In this document: piece by piece, positions 55,335-63,463 of the stretch
Numbering within the stretch: the first letter of the stretch is position 1
Layout of the letters: every line of letters starts with the position of its first letter
Source of the DNA: Halobacillus aidingensis
Lineage (GTDB): Bacteria > Bacillota > Bacilli > Bacillales > Halobacillaceae
DNA length: 64,000 nt
Assembly: GCF_900104185.1 (NCBI RefSeq)
Contig: NZ_FNIZ01000003.1
Location: forward strand, 1 to 64,000
Direction: 5' to 3'
Translations under genes and position numbers: made by a program
Notes under the pieces: generated by a model
What the model was told of the DNA's origin: nothing
Databases searched by the model: none
The model's input: only the letters and a program-made list of their open reading frames with translations

Positions 55335-56342
55335 ATGAAGAAGCATTTATGGATGATGGGTAGTTTACTAATTGTTTTGTTCTTAGCTGCTTGTGGCGGC
55401 GACTCTTCGGAAACGAGTGGAGACGGGGGCGATGGCGAATGGACGCCGGATAAAAATATCGAAATCGTCGCGCCTGCGGGTGCCGGCGGTGGCTGGGATA
55501 CGACTGCTCGTTCTGTCGGAAAAATCCTTGAAGAAGAAGGCATCACCGAGCAGAACGTCGGTGTCGTCAACAAAGAAGGTGGCGGTGGAGCTGTCGGTTG
55601 GTCTTACATAAACAGTACGAACAACCCACACAACATTTTCGTTTCTTCTCCTCCACTGATCTTCGTCCCATTGAACGGACAGTCGGATTTGTCACATGAA
55701 GATTTTACACCACTTTCCAACATGATTGCAGACTATGCCGCTTTTGCTGTCGCAGATGATGCCAAGTGGCAAGACTTGAACGAGCTGTTTGAAGATATGA
55801 AAAACGACCCTTCCAGCGTAACGGTCGTCGGAACGTCTTCTCCTGGTTCGATGGACCATATGCAATTCGTCACTATTGCTAAAGAAGCGGGTGTCGATAT
55901 TCAAAAAATCAAGTACGTTTCTGCTCAAGATGGCGGAGGGATGACACAAATCCTGAACGGGAGCGCTGACGTTTATTCTACAGGAATTGCTGAAACCGTC
56001 GAACAAGTAAAAGCCGGAAAAGTTCGTGTGCTAGGAATTACAGCAGAAGAACGCTTGGATGGTGAAGTGCTTGAAGACTTCCCGACAGCGAAAGAGCAGG
56101 GCATCGATGCCACGTTTGTAAACTGGAGAGGCTTCTTCGGACCTGGAGATATGACCGAAGGACAAGTCGCTTATTATGAAGAAAATCTGAAAGAAGTCAG
56201 TGATTCGGAAGCATTTGCGGAAATCCGTAACAACTACGGTTGGGACGAAATGTACATGAATAGTGAAGAATACAGCCAGTTCCTTGATGAACAAAGAGAA
56301 CAACTTGGAAGCTTAATGGAAGAGCTTGGTTTGAATCAATAA
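55335..56342 (+). CDS. tctC: Tripartite tricarboxylate transporter binding lipoprotein TctC-like
   Basis: 335 residues. Lipobox FLAACGG (Cys20), then a Ser/Gly/Asp linker. Bug/TctC family features: IEIVAPAGAGGGWDTTARSVGKIL near residue 42, NVGVVNKEGGGGAVGWSYI, FTPLSNMIADYAAFAV, and VVGTSSPGSMDHMQF. It captures a tri- or dicarboxylate outside the cell. AGAGGGG precedes the ATG. A weak hairpin separates it from tctB, which would give more binding protein than permease. Confidence 0.93.
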   Translation: MKKHLWMMGSLLIVLFLAACGGDSSETSGDGGDGEWTPDKNIEIVAPAGAGGGWDTTARSVGKILEEEGITEQNVGVVNKEGGGGAVGWSYINSTNNPHNIFVSSPPLIFVPLNGQSDLSHEDFTPLSNMIADYAAFAVADDAKWQDLNELFEDMKNDPSSVTVVGTSSPGSMDHMQFVTIAKEAGVDIQKIKYVSAQDGGGMTQILNGSADVYSTGIAETVEQVKAGKVRVLGITAEERLDGEVLEDFPTAKEQGIDATFVNWRGFFGPGDMTEGQVAYYEENLKEVSDSEAFAEIRNNYGWDEMYMNSEEYSQFLDEQREQLGSLMEELGLNQ

Positions 56343-56350
56343 TAGATAGG

Positions 56351-56376
56351 AAGGGTCTGTACGCAGGCCCTTTTCT
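56351..56376 (+). terminator. Weak intra-operon hairpin between tctC and tctB
   Basis: GGGTCTG pairs with CAGGCCC around TACG, followed by TTTTCT. Probably partial termination. Confidence 0.55.
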
Positions 56377-56391
56377 ATTAGATCGAAGGTG

Positions 56392-56856
56392 ATGTTTTTG
56401 CTGAAAACGTTGAACCAGAAAGTGAGTATCTTCTTGATTTTGTTCGCTGCTGGTTATCTTTATTTGAGCTATAACTTAAAGGAATACCCTTATGTACCGG
56501 TCGATTCGGATTTTGTTCCTAAGATCCTAGGCTTCTTATTGATCATACTTGCCATCTTTTTATTTTTTGATAAATCTTCAGAAACAGAAGAAGAAAAAGA
56601 AAAACGTCAGGTACCGAAAAAAGAAATGCTGGTATTGCTCGCGGTCGGTGGCATGATTTTTCTTTACATCTTCTTACTTGAAATCATCGGCTTTGTTTTG
56701 AGTTCCATGCTATTCATTTTTGCCTGTTCCTGGTTCCTGGGGTACAGAAAGCTCGTCACGACCATCCTCGTTGCGGTTCTATTTCCACTGATTATGTACC
56801 TTTCGTTCAACTACTTATTACAAATCCGATTACCACAAGGGTTACTACCATTTTAA
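56392..56856 (+). CDS. tctB: Tripartite tricarboxylate transporter small permease TctB-like
   Basis: 154 residues with four membrane segments (about 12-30, 42-60, 80-100 and 105-140). The family shows low conservation; the SDFVPKILGFLLIILAIFLFF and GFVLSSMLFIFACSWFLGYRK stretches fit TctB. Start ATG 56392 is close to AAGGTG; TTG at 56398 has better spacing and may be the real one. Lies between tctC and tctA, which settles the assignment. Confidence 0.88.
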   Translation: MFLLKTLNQKVSIFLILFAAGYLYLSYNLKEYPYVPVDSDFVPKILGFLLIILAIFLFFDKSSETEEEKEKRQVPKKEMLVLLAVGGMIFLYIFLLEIIGFVLSSMLFIFACSWFLGYRKLVTTILVAVLFPLIMYLSFNYLLQIRLPQGLLPF

Positions 56857-56872
56857 GGGGAGGTGAGTCACC

Positions 56873-58390
56873 ATGGGTGCAATGGAAGGATTAATGCAGG
56901 GAATTCAGGTCGCGTTCAGTTGGCAGGGGATTTTGTTCGTTCTGATCGGCGTCGTTGCCGGCACGCTTATTGGGATGATGCCAGGGCTTGGTCCGATCAG
57001 TGCAATTGCGATCATGATTCCGATCACATATGGAATGGATCCCTCTGTCGCTTTAGTAATGATGGCGGGTGTCTATTATGGAGCAGTATTCGGCGGTTCG
57101 ACGTCTTCCATTCTCTTGAACGCGCCAGGAATATCCGGAACGGTCGCCACATCCTTTGATGGCTATCCGATGGCCCAACGGGGAGAGGCAGGAAAAGCAT
57201 TGGCGATTGCTGCGATATCCTCTTTCGTCGGTGGAACAGTTTCCGTCGTTCTTTTGATGTTATTCGCTCCTGCTTTGTCTGCGGTCGCTGTTTCATTCGG
57301 TCCGCCTCAATATTTTGCCCTCATGTTCTTAGGTCTGACGGCAATCGCAAGTTTATCTGATGGCTCTACAATCAAAGCTTTGATTACAGCGACAATCGGT
57401 TTTATGGTCGCGACCATAGGAATTGACGGCCAGACGGGGACGAGCCGTTTTACGTTTGGCAATCCCAACTTACTGGAAGGGATCGATTTTCTTGTTATCG
57501 CGCTCGGATTATTCGCGTTGGCTGAGATTTGTTTTCTTGTGAAAAACCGGAAGGATCAATCGCTTCAAAATCAAGGTGATATCGGAAGTTTGAAGCTTAG
57601 TAAAGCAGATTTCAAAGAAATGCGCGGCCCGATGAGCAGGCAATCGTTCCTCGGTTTCATTCTGGGTGTTTTGCCAGGTGCAGGTGCAACAATCGCTTCC
57701 TTCATCGGTTATATTTCAGAAAAGAAAATCGCCAAAAATCCCAAAGAGTTCGGTAAAGGATCAATCAAAGGGTTGTCTGCCCCGGAAACGGCTAATAACG
57801 CAGCGACCAGTGGTGCCTTCGTTCCTTTACTGAGTCTTGGTATACCAGGGTCCGGAACAACAGCTGTTATGTTAGGCGCATTTCTCGTCCTCGGTATTCA
57901 GCCAGGACCACTCTTGATGGCGGATCGCCCGGAAGTCTTCTGGGGCATCATTGCAAGTATGTACATCGGGAATATCTTCTTGTTGATTCTGAATTTACCA
58001 CTGATTCCATACATTGCAAAAATATTGAAAATCGCACGTCCAATGCTGATCTCGCTAGTCGCGATTTTCAGCTTGATTGGTGTTTATGCCATCAGCTTCA
58101 GTACGTTTGATTTATATTTATTGCTGATCTTTGGTTTCGTGGGTTATTTAATGAGACTATTCAGCTTCCCGGCCGCTCCGTTCATCTTGGCTTTCATCCT
58201 CGGTGGCATGATGGAGCAGTCCCTAAGACAGTCTCTTACGGCTGCAGGTGGAGACATGATCATTCTCATCTCCGACCCCGTATCAATCGGACTTTACATC
58301 GTAAGTATCCTATCGTTCGTTGTACCGATAGTTCGTAATCGAAAAAATGCACAAGCGGATCAGGCAGAAGAAGAGTCGAATGCTTCCTAA
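56873..58390 (+). CDS. tctA: Tripartite tricarboxylate transporter large permease TctA-like
   Basis: 505 residues with about 12 membrane segments. TctA signatures: GVVAGTLIGMMPGLGPISAIAIMIPITYGM near residue 25, YYGAVFGGSTSSILLNAPGISGTVATSFDGYPMAQRGEAGKAL near 65, and GFILGVLPGAGATIASFIGY and APETANNAATSGAFVPLLSLGIPGSGTTAVM in the second half. GGGGAGGTGA precedes the ATG. Last gene of tctCBA, regulated in all likelihood by the two-component system upstream. Confidence 0.95.
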   Translation: MGAMEGLMQGIQVAFSWQGILFVLIGVVAGTLIGMMPGLGPISAIAIMIPITYGMDPSVALVMMAGVYYGAVFGGSTSSILLNAPGISGTVATSFDGYPMAQRGEAGKALAIAAISSFVGGTVSVVLLMLFAPALSAVAVSFGPPQYFALMFLGLTAIASLSDGSTIKALITATIGFMVATIGIDGQTGTSRFTFGNPNLLEGIDFLVIALGLFALAEICFLVKNRKDQSLQNQGDIGSLKLSKADFKEMRGPMSRQSFLGFILGVLPGAGATIASFIGYISEKKIAKNPKEFGKGSIKGLSAPETANNAATSGAFVPLLSLGIPGSGTTAVMLGAFLVLGIQPGPLLMADRPEVFWGIIASMYIGNIFLLILNLPLIPYIAKILKIARPMLISLVAIFSLIGVYAISFSTFDLYLLLIFGFVGYLMRLFSFPAAPFILAFILGGMMEQSLRQSLTAAGGDMIILISDPVSIGLYIVSILSFVVPIVRNRKNAQADQAEEESNAS

Positions 58391-58445
58391 AAAGGAGAGC
58401 GTTCGGCTTTTTTTCTTTTTATCGTATGGCTTAAGACAAGACGGT

Positions 58446-58600
58446 ATCGCTCAAAGTTGAGAAAGAATCGCTCAAATGGAGGCATATATCACTCAAAGTA
58501 GAAGGAATCACTCAAATGGATCGAGATATCGCTCAAAGTGAAGAGAAAATCGCTCAAATAGAGAAGGATATCACCCAAAGTCGAGAAAAAATCAAATCAT
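58446..58600 (+). repeat. Eight-unit tandem repeat, 21-bp period, core ATCRCTCAAA
   Basis: Core ATCGCTCAAA or ATCACTCAAA begins at 58446, 58467, 58488, 58507, 58528, 58549, 58570 (ATCACCCAAA) and 58591 (ATCAAA). The steps are 21 bases except one of 19. Spacers are purine-rich (GTTGAGAAAGA, TGGAGGCATAT, GTGAAGAGAAA). Read in frame from an ATG at 58518 the last units encode a heptad pattern (IAQSEEK, IAQIEKD, ITQSREK) ending in TAG. An upstream stop (TGA at 58459) and the 19-base step break the frame across the whole array. No gene is annotated here. Confidence 0.85.
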
Positions 58601-58669
58601 CCAGGGCCAAATAGACCTTAAAAATCAAATATAATATGAAAAATTTTTTCAATCTATTGCAAATAAGAG

Positions 58670-58683
58670 TGAAAACGCTCACA
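58670..58683 (+). promoter_or_regulatory. cre box between tctA and zwf
   Basis: TGAAAACGCTCACA fits the CcpA consensus. It is about 225 bases upstream of the predicted zwf promoter, too far for simple repression of it, so the target transcript is unclear. Confidence 0.5.
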
Positions 58684-58894
58684 CTAAGAGTATAGCCGAC
58701 ATACAAAGCGTCACGTTTCTCACATCGCTGAAATTAAGCCTGATGCGGACCGTACGCCTCCTGTTGCCTCTTTAAAAACAGCCGAATTTTCAGTAAAATA
58801 ATTTTCATGGCAAGCTACACATTTTAGACACATTTCATAAATGTCATGGATGAGGTAAACAATAAAACAGTGTTCGTGGCGTAAGCCTGTTCAC

Positions 58895-58923
58895 TTACAT
58901 ATTTGGTGCTCATGCTTTATACT
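58895..58923 (+). promoter_or_regulatory. Promoter of zwf-gnd
   Basis: TTACAT at 58895-58900 and TATACT at 58918-58923 with a 17-base spacer, 37 bases before the zwf ATG. Confidence 0.5.
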
Positions 58924-58959
58924 AATAAAAGCTGAAAAGTACAGGAGGTAACACGAATC

Positions 58960-60453
58960 ATGGACCAACACAACACGAAAAGTCATGGAATCGATACCGT
59001 AGAAATGATGGACGACATGACCTTTGTTTTATTCGGAGCAAGCGGTGATTTGGCGAAACGTAAAATCTATCCCGCTCTCTATAATTTATATATTGAGGGA
59101 AAAATGCCGAATTCCCTTTCCGTCGTAGGCCTTGGACGTAGACCTTACACGCAGGAAGACTTCCATAGCATCATTAAAGAGTCTCTGGAATCTTTCTCAA
59201 GAAGAGATGTAGACGAATCGAACTTGGACGAGTTCCTTGCTTCTTTCCGTTACTTTATATTCGATGCGATGAAGGATGAATCTTATCAGGGATTGAAAGC
59301 CTTTATTGAAGAAAGAGAAAGTGAGCTTTCGATTCCAGAAAACCGTCTGTTCTATCTTTCGGTTGCACCGAAGTTGATTGAGCCGATCTCGGCATCTCTT
59401 CACGAAAATGGAATCACGGATACAAGTGGTTGGAAGCGTCTGATCGTTGAAAAGCCATTCGGAAGTGACTTGCACTCAGCAAGGCATTTGAACGCAGAGC
59501 TGACAAAAGTTTTCCAGGAAGAGGAGATTTTCCGTATTGACCACTATCTTGGAAAACCGATGGTGCAGAACCTTGAATCTTTGATTCGTCCGAACCCGAT
59601 TCTGAAGGCGCTCTGGAGTCATGAACAGATTGCGAATGTCCAAATTACAGCAAGTGAGACCGTCGGTGTTGGTACAAGAGCGGGTTACTATGATAAAGCT
59701 GGAGCGATTCGTGATATGGTACAGAACCATTTGCTGCAGTTAGTGATGATGACCGCGCTTCACCACCCGGCAAAACTGACGCCGAAAGAAATTGAAGAAA
59801 AGAAAAAAGCAATTATGGAATCCCTACGCCCTGTAGAAGAAGATGAAATCTCCAAGCACGTGGTGCGTGGACAATATGAAGCGGGGGAAATGAATGCAGA
59901 GCCGATCCCTGGTTATTTAGAAGAAGACGGTGTAGCGGAGAACTCCAACAATGATACGTACTTCGCTGCTCGTTTGTATATCGACAACAACTATTGGAAA
60001 GGCATTCCTTTTTACATCCGTACAGGGAAGCGTCTCGAGAAAAAATCGACACGCATCATTATCGAGTTCAAGAACGAAATCGACGCGGATGAAGATGCGG
60101 CAGGTGCGGTCTCCAATCTGTTGATGATTGAGATCAATCCGAACGAAAGTGTCGGGCTGCGCATCAACTTGAAGGACGACTCGAACGAGAAGTTCGAGCC
60201 TGCTTACATCAACTTCTCTAAAAATCTGGATGCCCAACCAGAAGCCTATGAAAACTTGTTGAATGATGCCATGCAGGGTCATTCTACGTATTTTGCTCAT
60301 TGGAGTGAAGTGGAGCTATCCTGGAAGTGGGTCCAGCCAATCCTGGAAGCATTCGAAAACGACGCTCTCCCTCTTCACGGCTATCAAGCTGGATCTGAAG
60401 GGCCGGAAGCAGCTGAGAAGCTCTTGAACGAAGACGGCTATACATGGTGGTAA
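58960..60453 (+). CDS. zwf: Glucose-6-phosphate 1-dehydrogenase
   Basis: 497-residue cytoplasmic enzyme, first step of the oxidative pentose phosphate pathway. NADP-binding GASGDLAKRKIYPALYNL near residue 27, substrate and active-site RIDHYLGKPMVQNL (catalytic His region) near 195, and C-terminal LRINLKDD. Length is usual. AGGAGGTAACACGAATC precedes the ATG. 40 bases ahead of gnd with no terminator, so the two oxidative steps are co-transcribed; the lactonase between them is encoded at 30909. Confidence 0.97.
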   Translation: MDQHNTKSHGIDTVEMMDDMTFVLFGASGDLAKRKIYPALYNLYIEGKMPNSLSVVGLGRRPYTQEDFHSIIKESLESFSRRDVDESNLDEFLASFRYFIFDAMKDESYQGLKAFIEERESELSIPENRLFYLSVAPKLIEPISASLHENGITDTSGWKRLIVEKPFGSDLHSARHLNAELTKVFQEEEIFRIDHYLGKPMVQNLESLIRPNPILKALWSHEQIANVQITASETVGVGTRAGYYDKAGAIRDMVQNHLLQLVMMTALHHPAKLTPKEIEEKKKAIMESLRPVEEDEISKHVVRGQYEAGEMNAEPIPGYLEEDGVAENSNNDTYFAARLYIDNNYWKGIPFYIRTGKRLEKKSTRIIIEFKNEIDADEDAAGAVSNLLMIEINPNESVGLRINLKDDSNEKFEPAYINFSKNLDAQPEAYENLLNDAMQGHSTYFAHWSEVELSWKWVQPILEAFENDALPLHGYQAGSEGPEAAEKLLNEDGYTWW

Positions 60454-60493
60454 GAACTTTTTATAGATAGAATGGAAAGGATTTGATCGGAAC

Positions 60494-61906
60494 ATGGATA
60501 AGCAGAATATCGGAGTCATCGGTTTAGGAGTCATGGGGGCGAACCTTGCCCTGAACATTCAGGATAACGGCTACACCGTGTCTGTCTACGATTACTGGAC
60601 AGACCGTGTAGACGAACTGGTCGGAAATGATGAAAACACAGGTAATATTTCTGGAGCTTACAGCGCAGAAGAATTCACCGCTTCTCTTGAAAAACCACGC
60701 AAAATCTTGATGATGGTCAAAGCAGGCGAAACGACAGACAAAGTCATCGAAAGCCTAGTCCCTCATCTAGAAGAAGGCGACATGCTGATCGACGGTGGTA
60801 ACACGTACTACGAAGATACAGAACGCCGCGCATCTTACTTAGAAGAAAAAGGCATCCACTTCATCGGTACAGGATTCTCCGGCGGGGAAGAAGGAGCGCG
60901 TAAAGGACCTTCCATCATGCCAGGCGGGCCAGGGGAAGCGTATGCAGAAGTGAAGCCGATCTTTGATGCAATCGCTGCGAACGTCGAAGGTACACCATGT
61001 GCTGCCTACATGGGCCGCGGCGGTGCCGGCCACTACGTGAAAATGGTTCACAACGGCATCGAGTACGGTGACATGCAGTTGATCTGTGAAGCGTACTTCA
61101 TCATGAAAAACGTCCTTGGACTGTCTGCACAAGAACTTCACGAAGTCTTCAAAGAGTGGAACGAAGGCGAGCTCGACAGCTACCTGATCGAGATCACTGC
61201 AGACATTTTCACAAAAGTGGATGAAGAAACAGGCAAGCCGCTTGTTGAAGTAATCCTTGATACAGCCGGTCAAAAAGGAACAGGAAAATGGACAAGTAAG
61301 AGTGCCCTTGACCTTGGAGTGCCTCTTCCGATCATCACAGAGTCCGTGTTCTCGCGCTTCATCTCTGCGATGAAAGAAGAGCGCGAGAAAGCAAGCCAAT
61401 ACCTGACTGGTCCAGAAGTTACTTTTGACGGAAACAAAGAAGAAGTCATCGAGTCTCTACGCAAAGCGTTGTACATGAGTAAGATCTGCTCCTACGCCCA
61501 AGGTTTCGCGCAGATGCGTGCACAATCGGAAGAAAAAGGCTGGGACCTTCAGTACGGCGACATCGCGATGAACTTCCGCGGCGGCTGCATCATCCGTGCT
61601 CAGTTCCTGCAGAAAATCAAAGATGCTTACGACAAAGACGAGAACCTGACGAACCTGCTTCTCGATCCTTACTTCCAGGACATCGCAACATCTTATCAAA
61701 AAGAGCTTCGTGAAACACTCGCTCTTGCGATTCAAAACGGTGTACCGGTACCTGCGTTCTCAAGTGCCCTTGCTTATTACGACAGCTACCGTACAGCCAA
61801 GCTTCCAGCGAACTTGCTGCAAGCACAACGTGACTACTTTGGTGCGCACACGTATCAGCGTATTGATAAAGAAGGTACGTTCCATACGGATTGGATTAAT
61901 GGATAA
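60494..61906 (+). CDS. gnd: 6-phosphogluconate dehydrogenase, decarboxylating
   Basis: 470 residues. NADP motif [20 protein letters not shown] at residues 6-25, [14 protein letters not shown] near 100, the substrate loop [23 protein letters not shown] near 122, and catalytic Lys in [18 protein letters not shown] near 180. The C-terminal [15 protein letters not shown] is typical of the long (GndA) form. AAAGGATTTGATC precedes the ATG. Codon use is more biased to highly expressed patterns than in neighbouring genes. Confidence 0.97.
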   Translation: MDKQNIGVIGLGVMGANLALNIQDNGYTVSVYDYWTDRVDELVGNDENTGNISGAYSAEEFTASLEKPRKILMMVKAGETTDKVIESLVPHLEEGDMLIDGGNTYYEDTERRASYLEEKGIHFIGTGFSGGEEGARKGPSIMPGGPGEAYAEVKPIFDAIAANVEGTPCAAYMGRGGAGHYVKMVHNGIEYGDMQLICEAYFIMKNVLGLSAQELHEVFKEWNEGELDSYLIEITADIFTKVDEETGKPLVEVILDTAGQKGTGKWTSKSALDLGVPLPIITESVFSRFISAMKEEREKASQYLTGPEVTFDGNKEEVIESLRKALYMSKICSYAQGFAQMRAQSEEKGWDLQYGDIAMNFRGGCIIRAQFLQKIKDAYDKDENLTNLLLDPYFQDIATSYQKELRETLALAIQNGVPVPAFSSALAYYDSYRTAKLPANLLQAQRDYFGAHTYQRIDKEGTFHTDWING

Positions 61907-61916
61907 TAGTAATGAA

Positions 61917-61957
61917 AGAGCGCAAGCCTTTAATATGGCTTGCGTTCTTTTTTTTGG
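61917..61957 (+). terminator. Terminator of zwf-gnd
   Basis: AGAGCGCAAGCC pairs with GGCTTGCGTTCT (one G-T pair), followed by eight T residues. Confidence 0.92.
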
Positions 61958-61979
61958 TTTCAATTCCAGGTAGTAAGTT

Positions 61980-62019
61980 GAGGAACGCGCATAGAAGGTG
62001 AGAATCGCGCGCAGGAAGA
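61980..62019. repeat. Short two-unit GCGC-rich repeat
   Basis: GAGGAACGCGCATAGAAGGT (61980-61999) and GAGAATCGCGCGCAGGAAGA (62000-62019) are adjacent 20-base units sharing 13 or so positions. A looser third unit may follow. Unknown meaning; it lies in the convergent gap between gnd and the ROK gene. Confidence 0.4.
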
Positions 62020-62107
62020 GTGATTGGTAACGAAAAGTGTAAGTGTCGATCAGAATAGTTTGATTCACGCCCAAGTTACCCAACTTCTCGACCTTTACAT
62101 CTAATTG

Positions 62108-62149
62108 TAAAAATAAAAGCCAGAACATACGCTCCCTGCATGTTCTGGT
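62108..62149 (-). terminator. Terminator of the ROK regulator gene
   Basis: CCAGAACATGC pairs with GTATGTTCTGG on the minus strand (one mismatch), followed by CTTTTATTTTT. Confidence 0.85.
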
Positions 62150-62154
62150 CTTTC

Positions 62155-63339
62155 TCAACTAATAGAAGCTTTGTCCACCTTATCAAAATAAGGATAGTGA
62201 CTAAGGTTCAAAGAGTTGATTCCGTAATATTCTTTTAATGAAATCGCTACGCCGCCAAGAGAGCAGGCTTCCTTTCCTAAAGATGAAGTGACAATCTCTT
62301 GGTAGTTGTTCATTCTTGAGTTCAGACGCTTTTTCAAAGAAATGAGCAAGTGTCTGTGCTGGTGCATGAATTCACTGTTGATAATGACGATTTCGGGATT
62401 GAAAATGTTAATGATGTTATTCAATCCAACAGCCATGTAATCCAGGTATTCTTCTATTATGGATTCATCCTTAATAGAAGCTAAGTCAAAATCATCTGTT
62501 GAATGCTTGATGTAACCTTTCGCTTTCAGAGTTCTTTTCAAGGCATGTTCAGAGGCGTAAAGTTCCCAGCAGCCCTTATTACCACAACTGCATTGTAGGC
62601 CGTTTCTTTCGACGATCATGTGGCCGATTTCTCCTGCGAACCCCTGGCTTCCTTTGTATATATCATTTCCTTCTAATATACCAAGACCGATACCAGAGTA
62701 CATGGTGATACTGAACAGGTCCTCCATCGGATAGTGGTACACTTGTTCAGCATAAACGGTCAAATTCGCATTGTTGTCGATGTGTATCGGGATATCGAAA
62801 TGCTTTTCAAATGCTTCTTTCATGTTGATGTTGTTCCACTGGACTTTTGGTGTGAAAACGATGTTGTGATCGTTATTAACAATGCCGTGTATGCCTATTC
62901 CAATCCCTGTTAACCCTTTAGGCGACTCGGACACACGATGTTTTTTAAGAACATCATGAACGTTTTCAATCACTTTCTCGATATTTTTACACACATCCTC
63001 ATCCTCGGTTTGGACTTGGTAATTGGCGAGTGGTTTACCAAGCAGGTTGGCAATTTGAATTTGAGTCTGTGGCATATCAAAGTCGATTCCGATCGTGTAA
63101 CCTGCCGCTTCATTCATTTGAAGAAGAATCGGTTTTCTTCCACCATAAGAAACCTCGGAAGGACGTTCGATGATCAATTGCTCTTCCATCATATGATTGA
63201 TTTGCGAGGATACGGTGGAACGGTTCAGTCCGGTTAATCTGGAAAGTTCAATTCTTGATATGGATTGATGCTCAATGATGTTTTCTAATAATATACGTTT
63301 GTTCAACGCTTTGATGTAAGTGGCATCTCCTGTGCTCAT
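62155..63339 (-). CDS. ROK-family transcriptional repressor, XylR/NagC-like
   Basis: 394 residues. N-terminal winged helix at about 10-75 (KALNKRILLENIIEHQSISR, then RLTGLNRSTVSSQINHMMEE), then the ROK sugar-kinase-like domain. Features seen are GIGIGIHGIVN near 150, GYSGIGLGILEG-like loop MYSGIGLGILEGNDIYKG near 225, and the zinc motif GLQCSCGNKGCWELYAS near 255. AAAGGGG precedes the ATG. It is divergent from a TRAP-type binding protein gene; a XylR-type palindrome lies between. Its ligand is probably a sugar or sugar acid carried by that transporter. Confidence 0.93.
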   Translation of the reverse strand: MSTGDATYIKALNKRILLENIIEHQSISRIELSRLTGLNRSTVSSQINHMMEEQLIIERPSEVSYGGRKPILLQMNEAAGYTIGIDFDMPQTQIQIANLLGKPLANYQVQTEDEDVCKNIEKVIENVHDVLKKHRVSESPKGLTGIGIGIHGIVNNDHNIVFTPKVQWNNINMKEAFEKHFDIPIHIDNNANLTVYAEQVYHYPMEDLFSITMYSGIGLGILEGNDIYKGSQGFAGEIGHMIVERNGLQCSCGNKGCWELYASEHALKRTLKAKGYIKHSTDDFDLASIKDESIIEEYLDYMAVGLNNIINIFNPEIVIINSEFMHQHRHLLISLKKRLNSRMNNYQEIVTSSLGKEACSLGGVAISLKEYYGINSLNLSHYPYFDKVDKASIS

Positions 63340-63362
63340 TTGAAACCCCTTTCAAAAAACTC

Positions 63363-63391
63363 TTGAAATTTATTTTGGTTACCTTTATTAT
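63363..63391 (+). promoter_or_regulatory. Promoter of the TRAP transporter genes
   Basis: TTGAAA at 63363-63368 and TATTAT at 63386-63391, 17 bases apart, directly followed by the ROK operator. Confidence 0.5.
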
Positions 63392-63400
63392 ATGATTAAC

Positions 63401-63420
63401 AGTTTGTTGTGTAAACAAAC
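63401..63420 (+). promoter_or_regulatory. Candidate ROK/XylR operator
   Basis: AGTTTGTT-GTGTA-AACAAAC: the same half sites and five-base spacing as the Bacillus xyl operator (AGTTTGTT-N5-AACAAACT). It covers the predicted transcript start in the divergent region. Confidence 0.7.
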
Positions 63421-63427
63421 AAAGTTT

Positions 63428-63441
63428 TGAAAACGCTTAAA
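63428..63441 (+). promoter_or_regulatory. cre-like site ahead of the TRAP gene
   Basis: TGAAAACGCTTAAA matches the CcpA consensus except for the final CA. It is eight bases after the ROK operator and inside the predicted transcript, as in xylose operons of Bacillus. Confidence 0.5.
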
Positions 63442-63463
63442 ATATTTGAGGGGAGAGGTACAT

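Larger units (their letters stand above)
58391..58959 (+). other. Intergenic region between tctA and zwf
   Basis: 569 bases. It holds a weak terminator-like run (GAGCGTTCGGCTTTTTTTC at about 58398-58416), the 21-bp periodic repeat at 58446-58600, a cre box at 58670-58683 and a promoter at 58895-58923. No known RNA family was recognised in the remaining 200 bases. Confidence 0.55.

Noticed and set aside
58446-58600. CRISPR array
   Set aside because: Units are directly adjacent with a 10-base core and no separate unique spacers of 30 or more bases; no cas genes nearby.
60839-61399. 186-codon frame antisense to gnd
   Set aside because: Shadow of a highly biased gene; no start site or homology.
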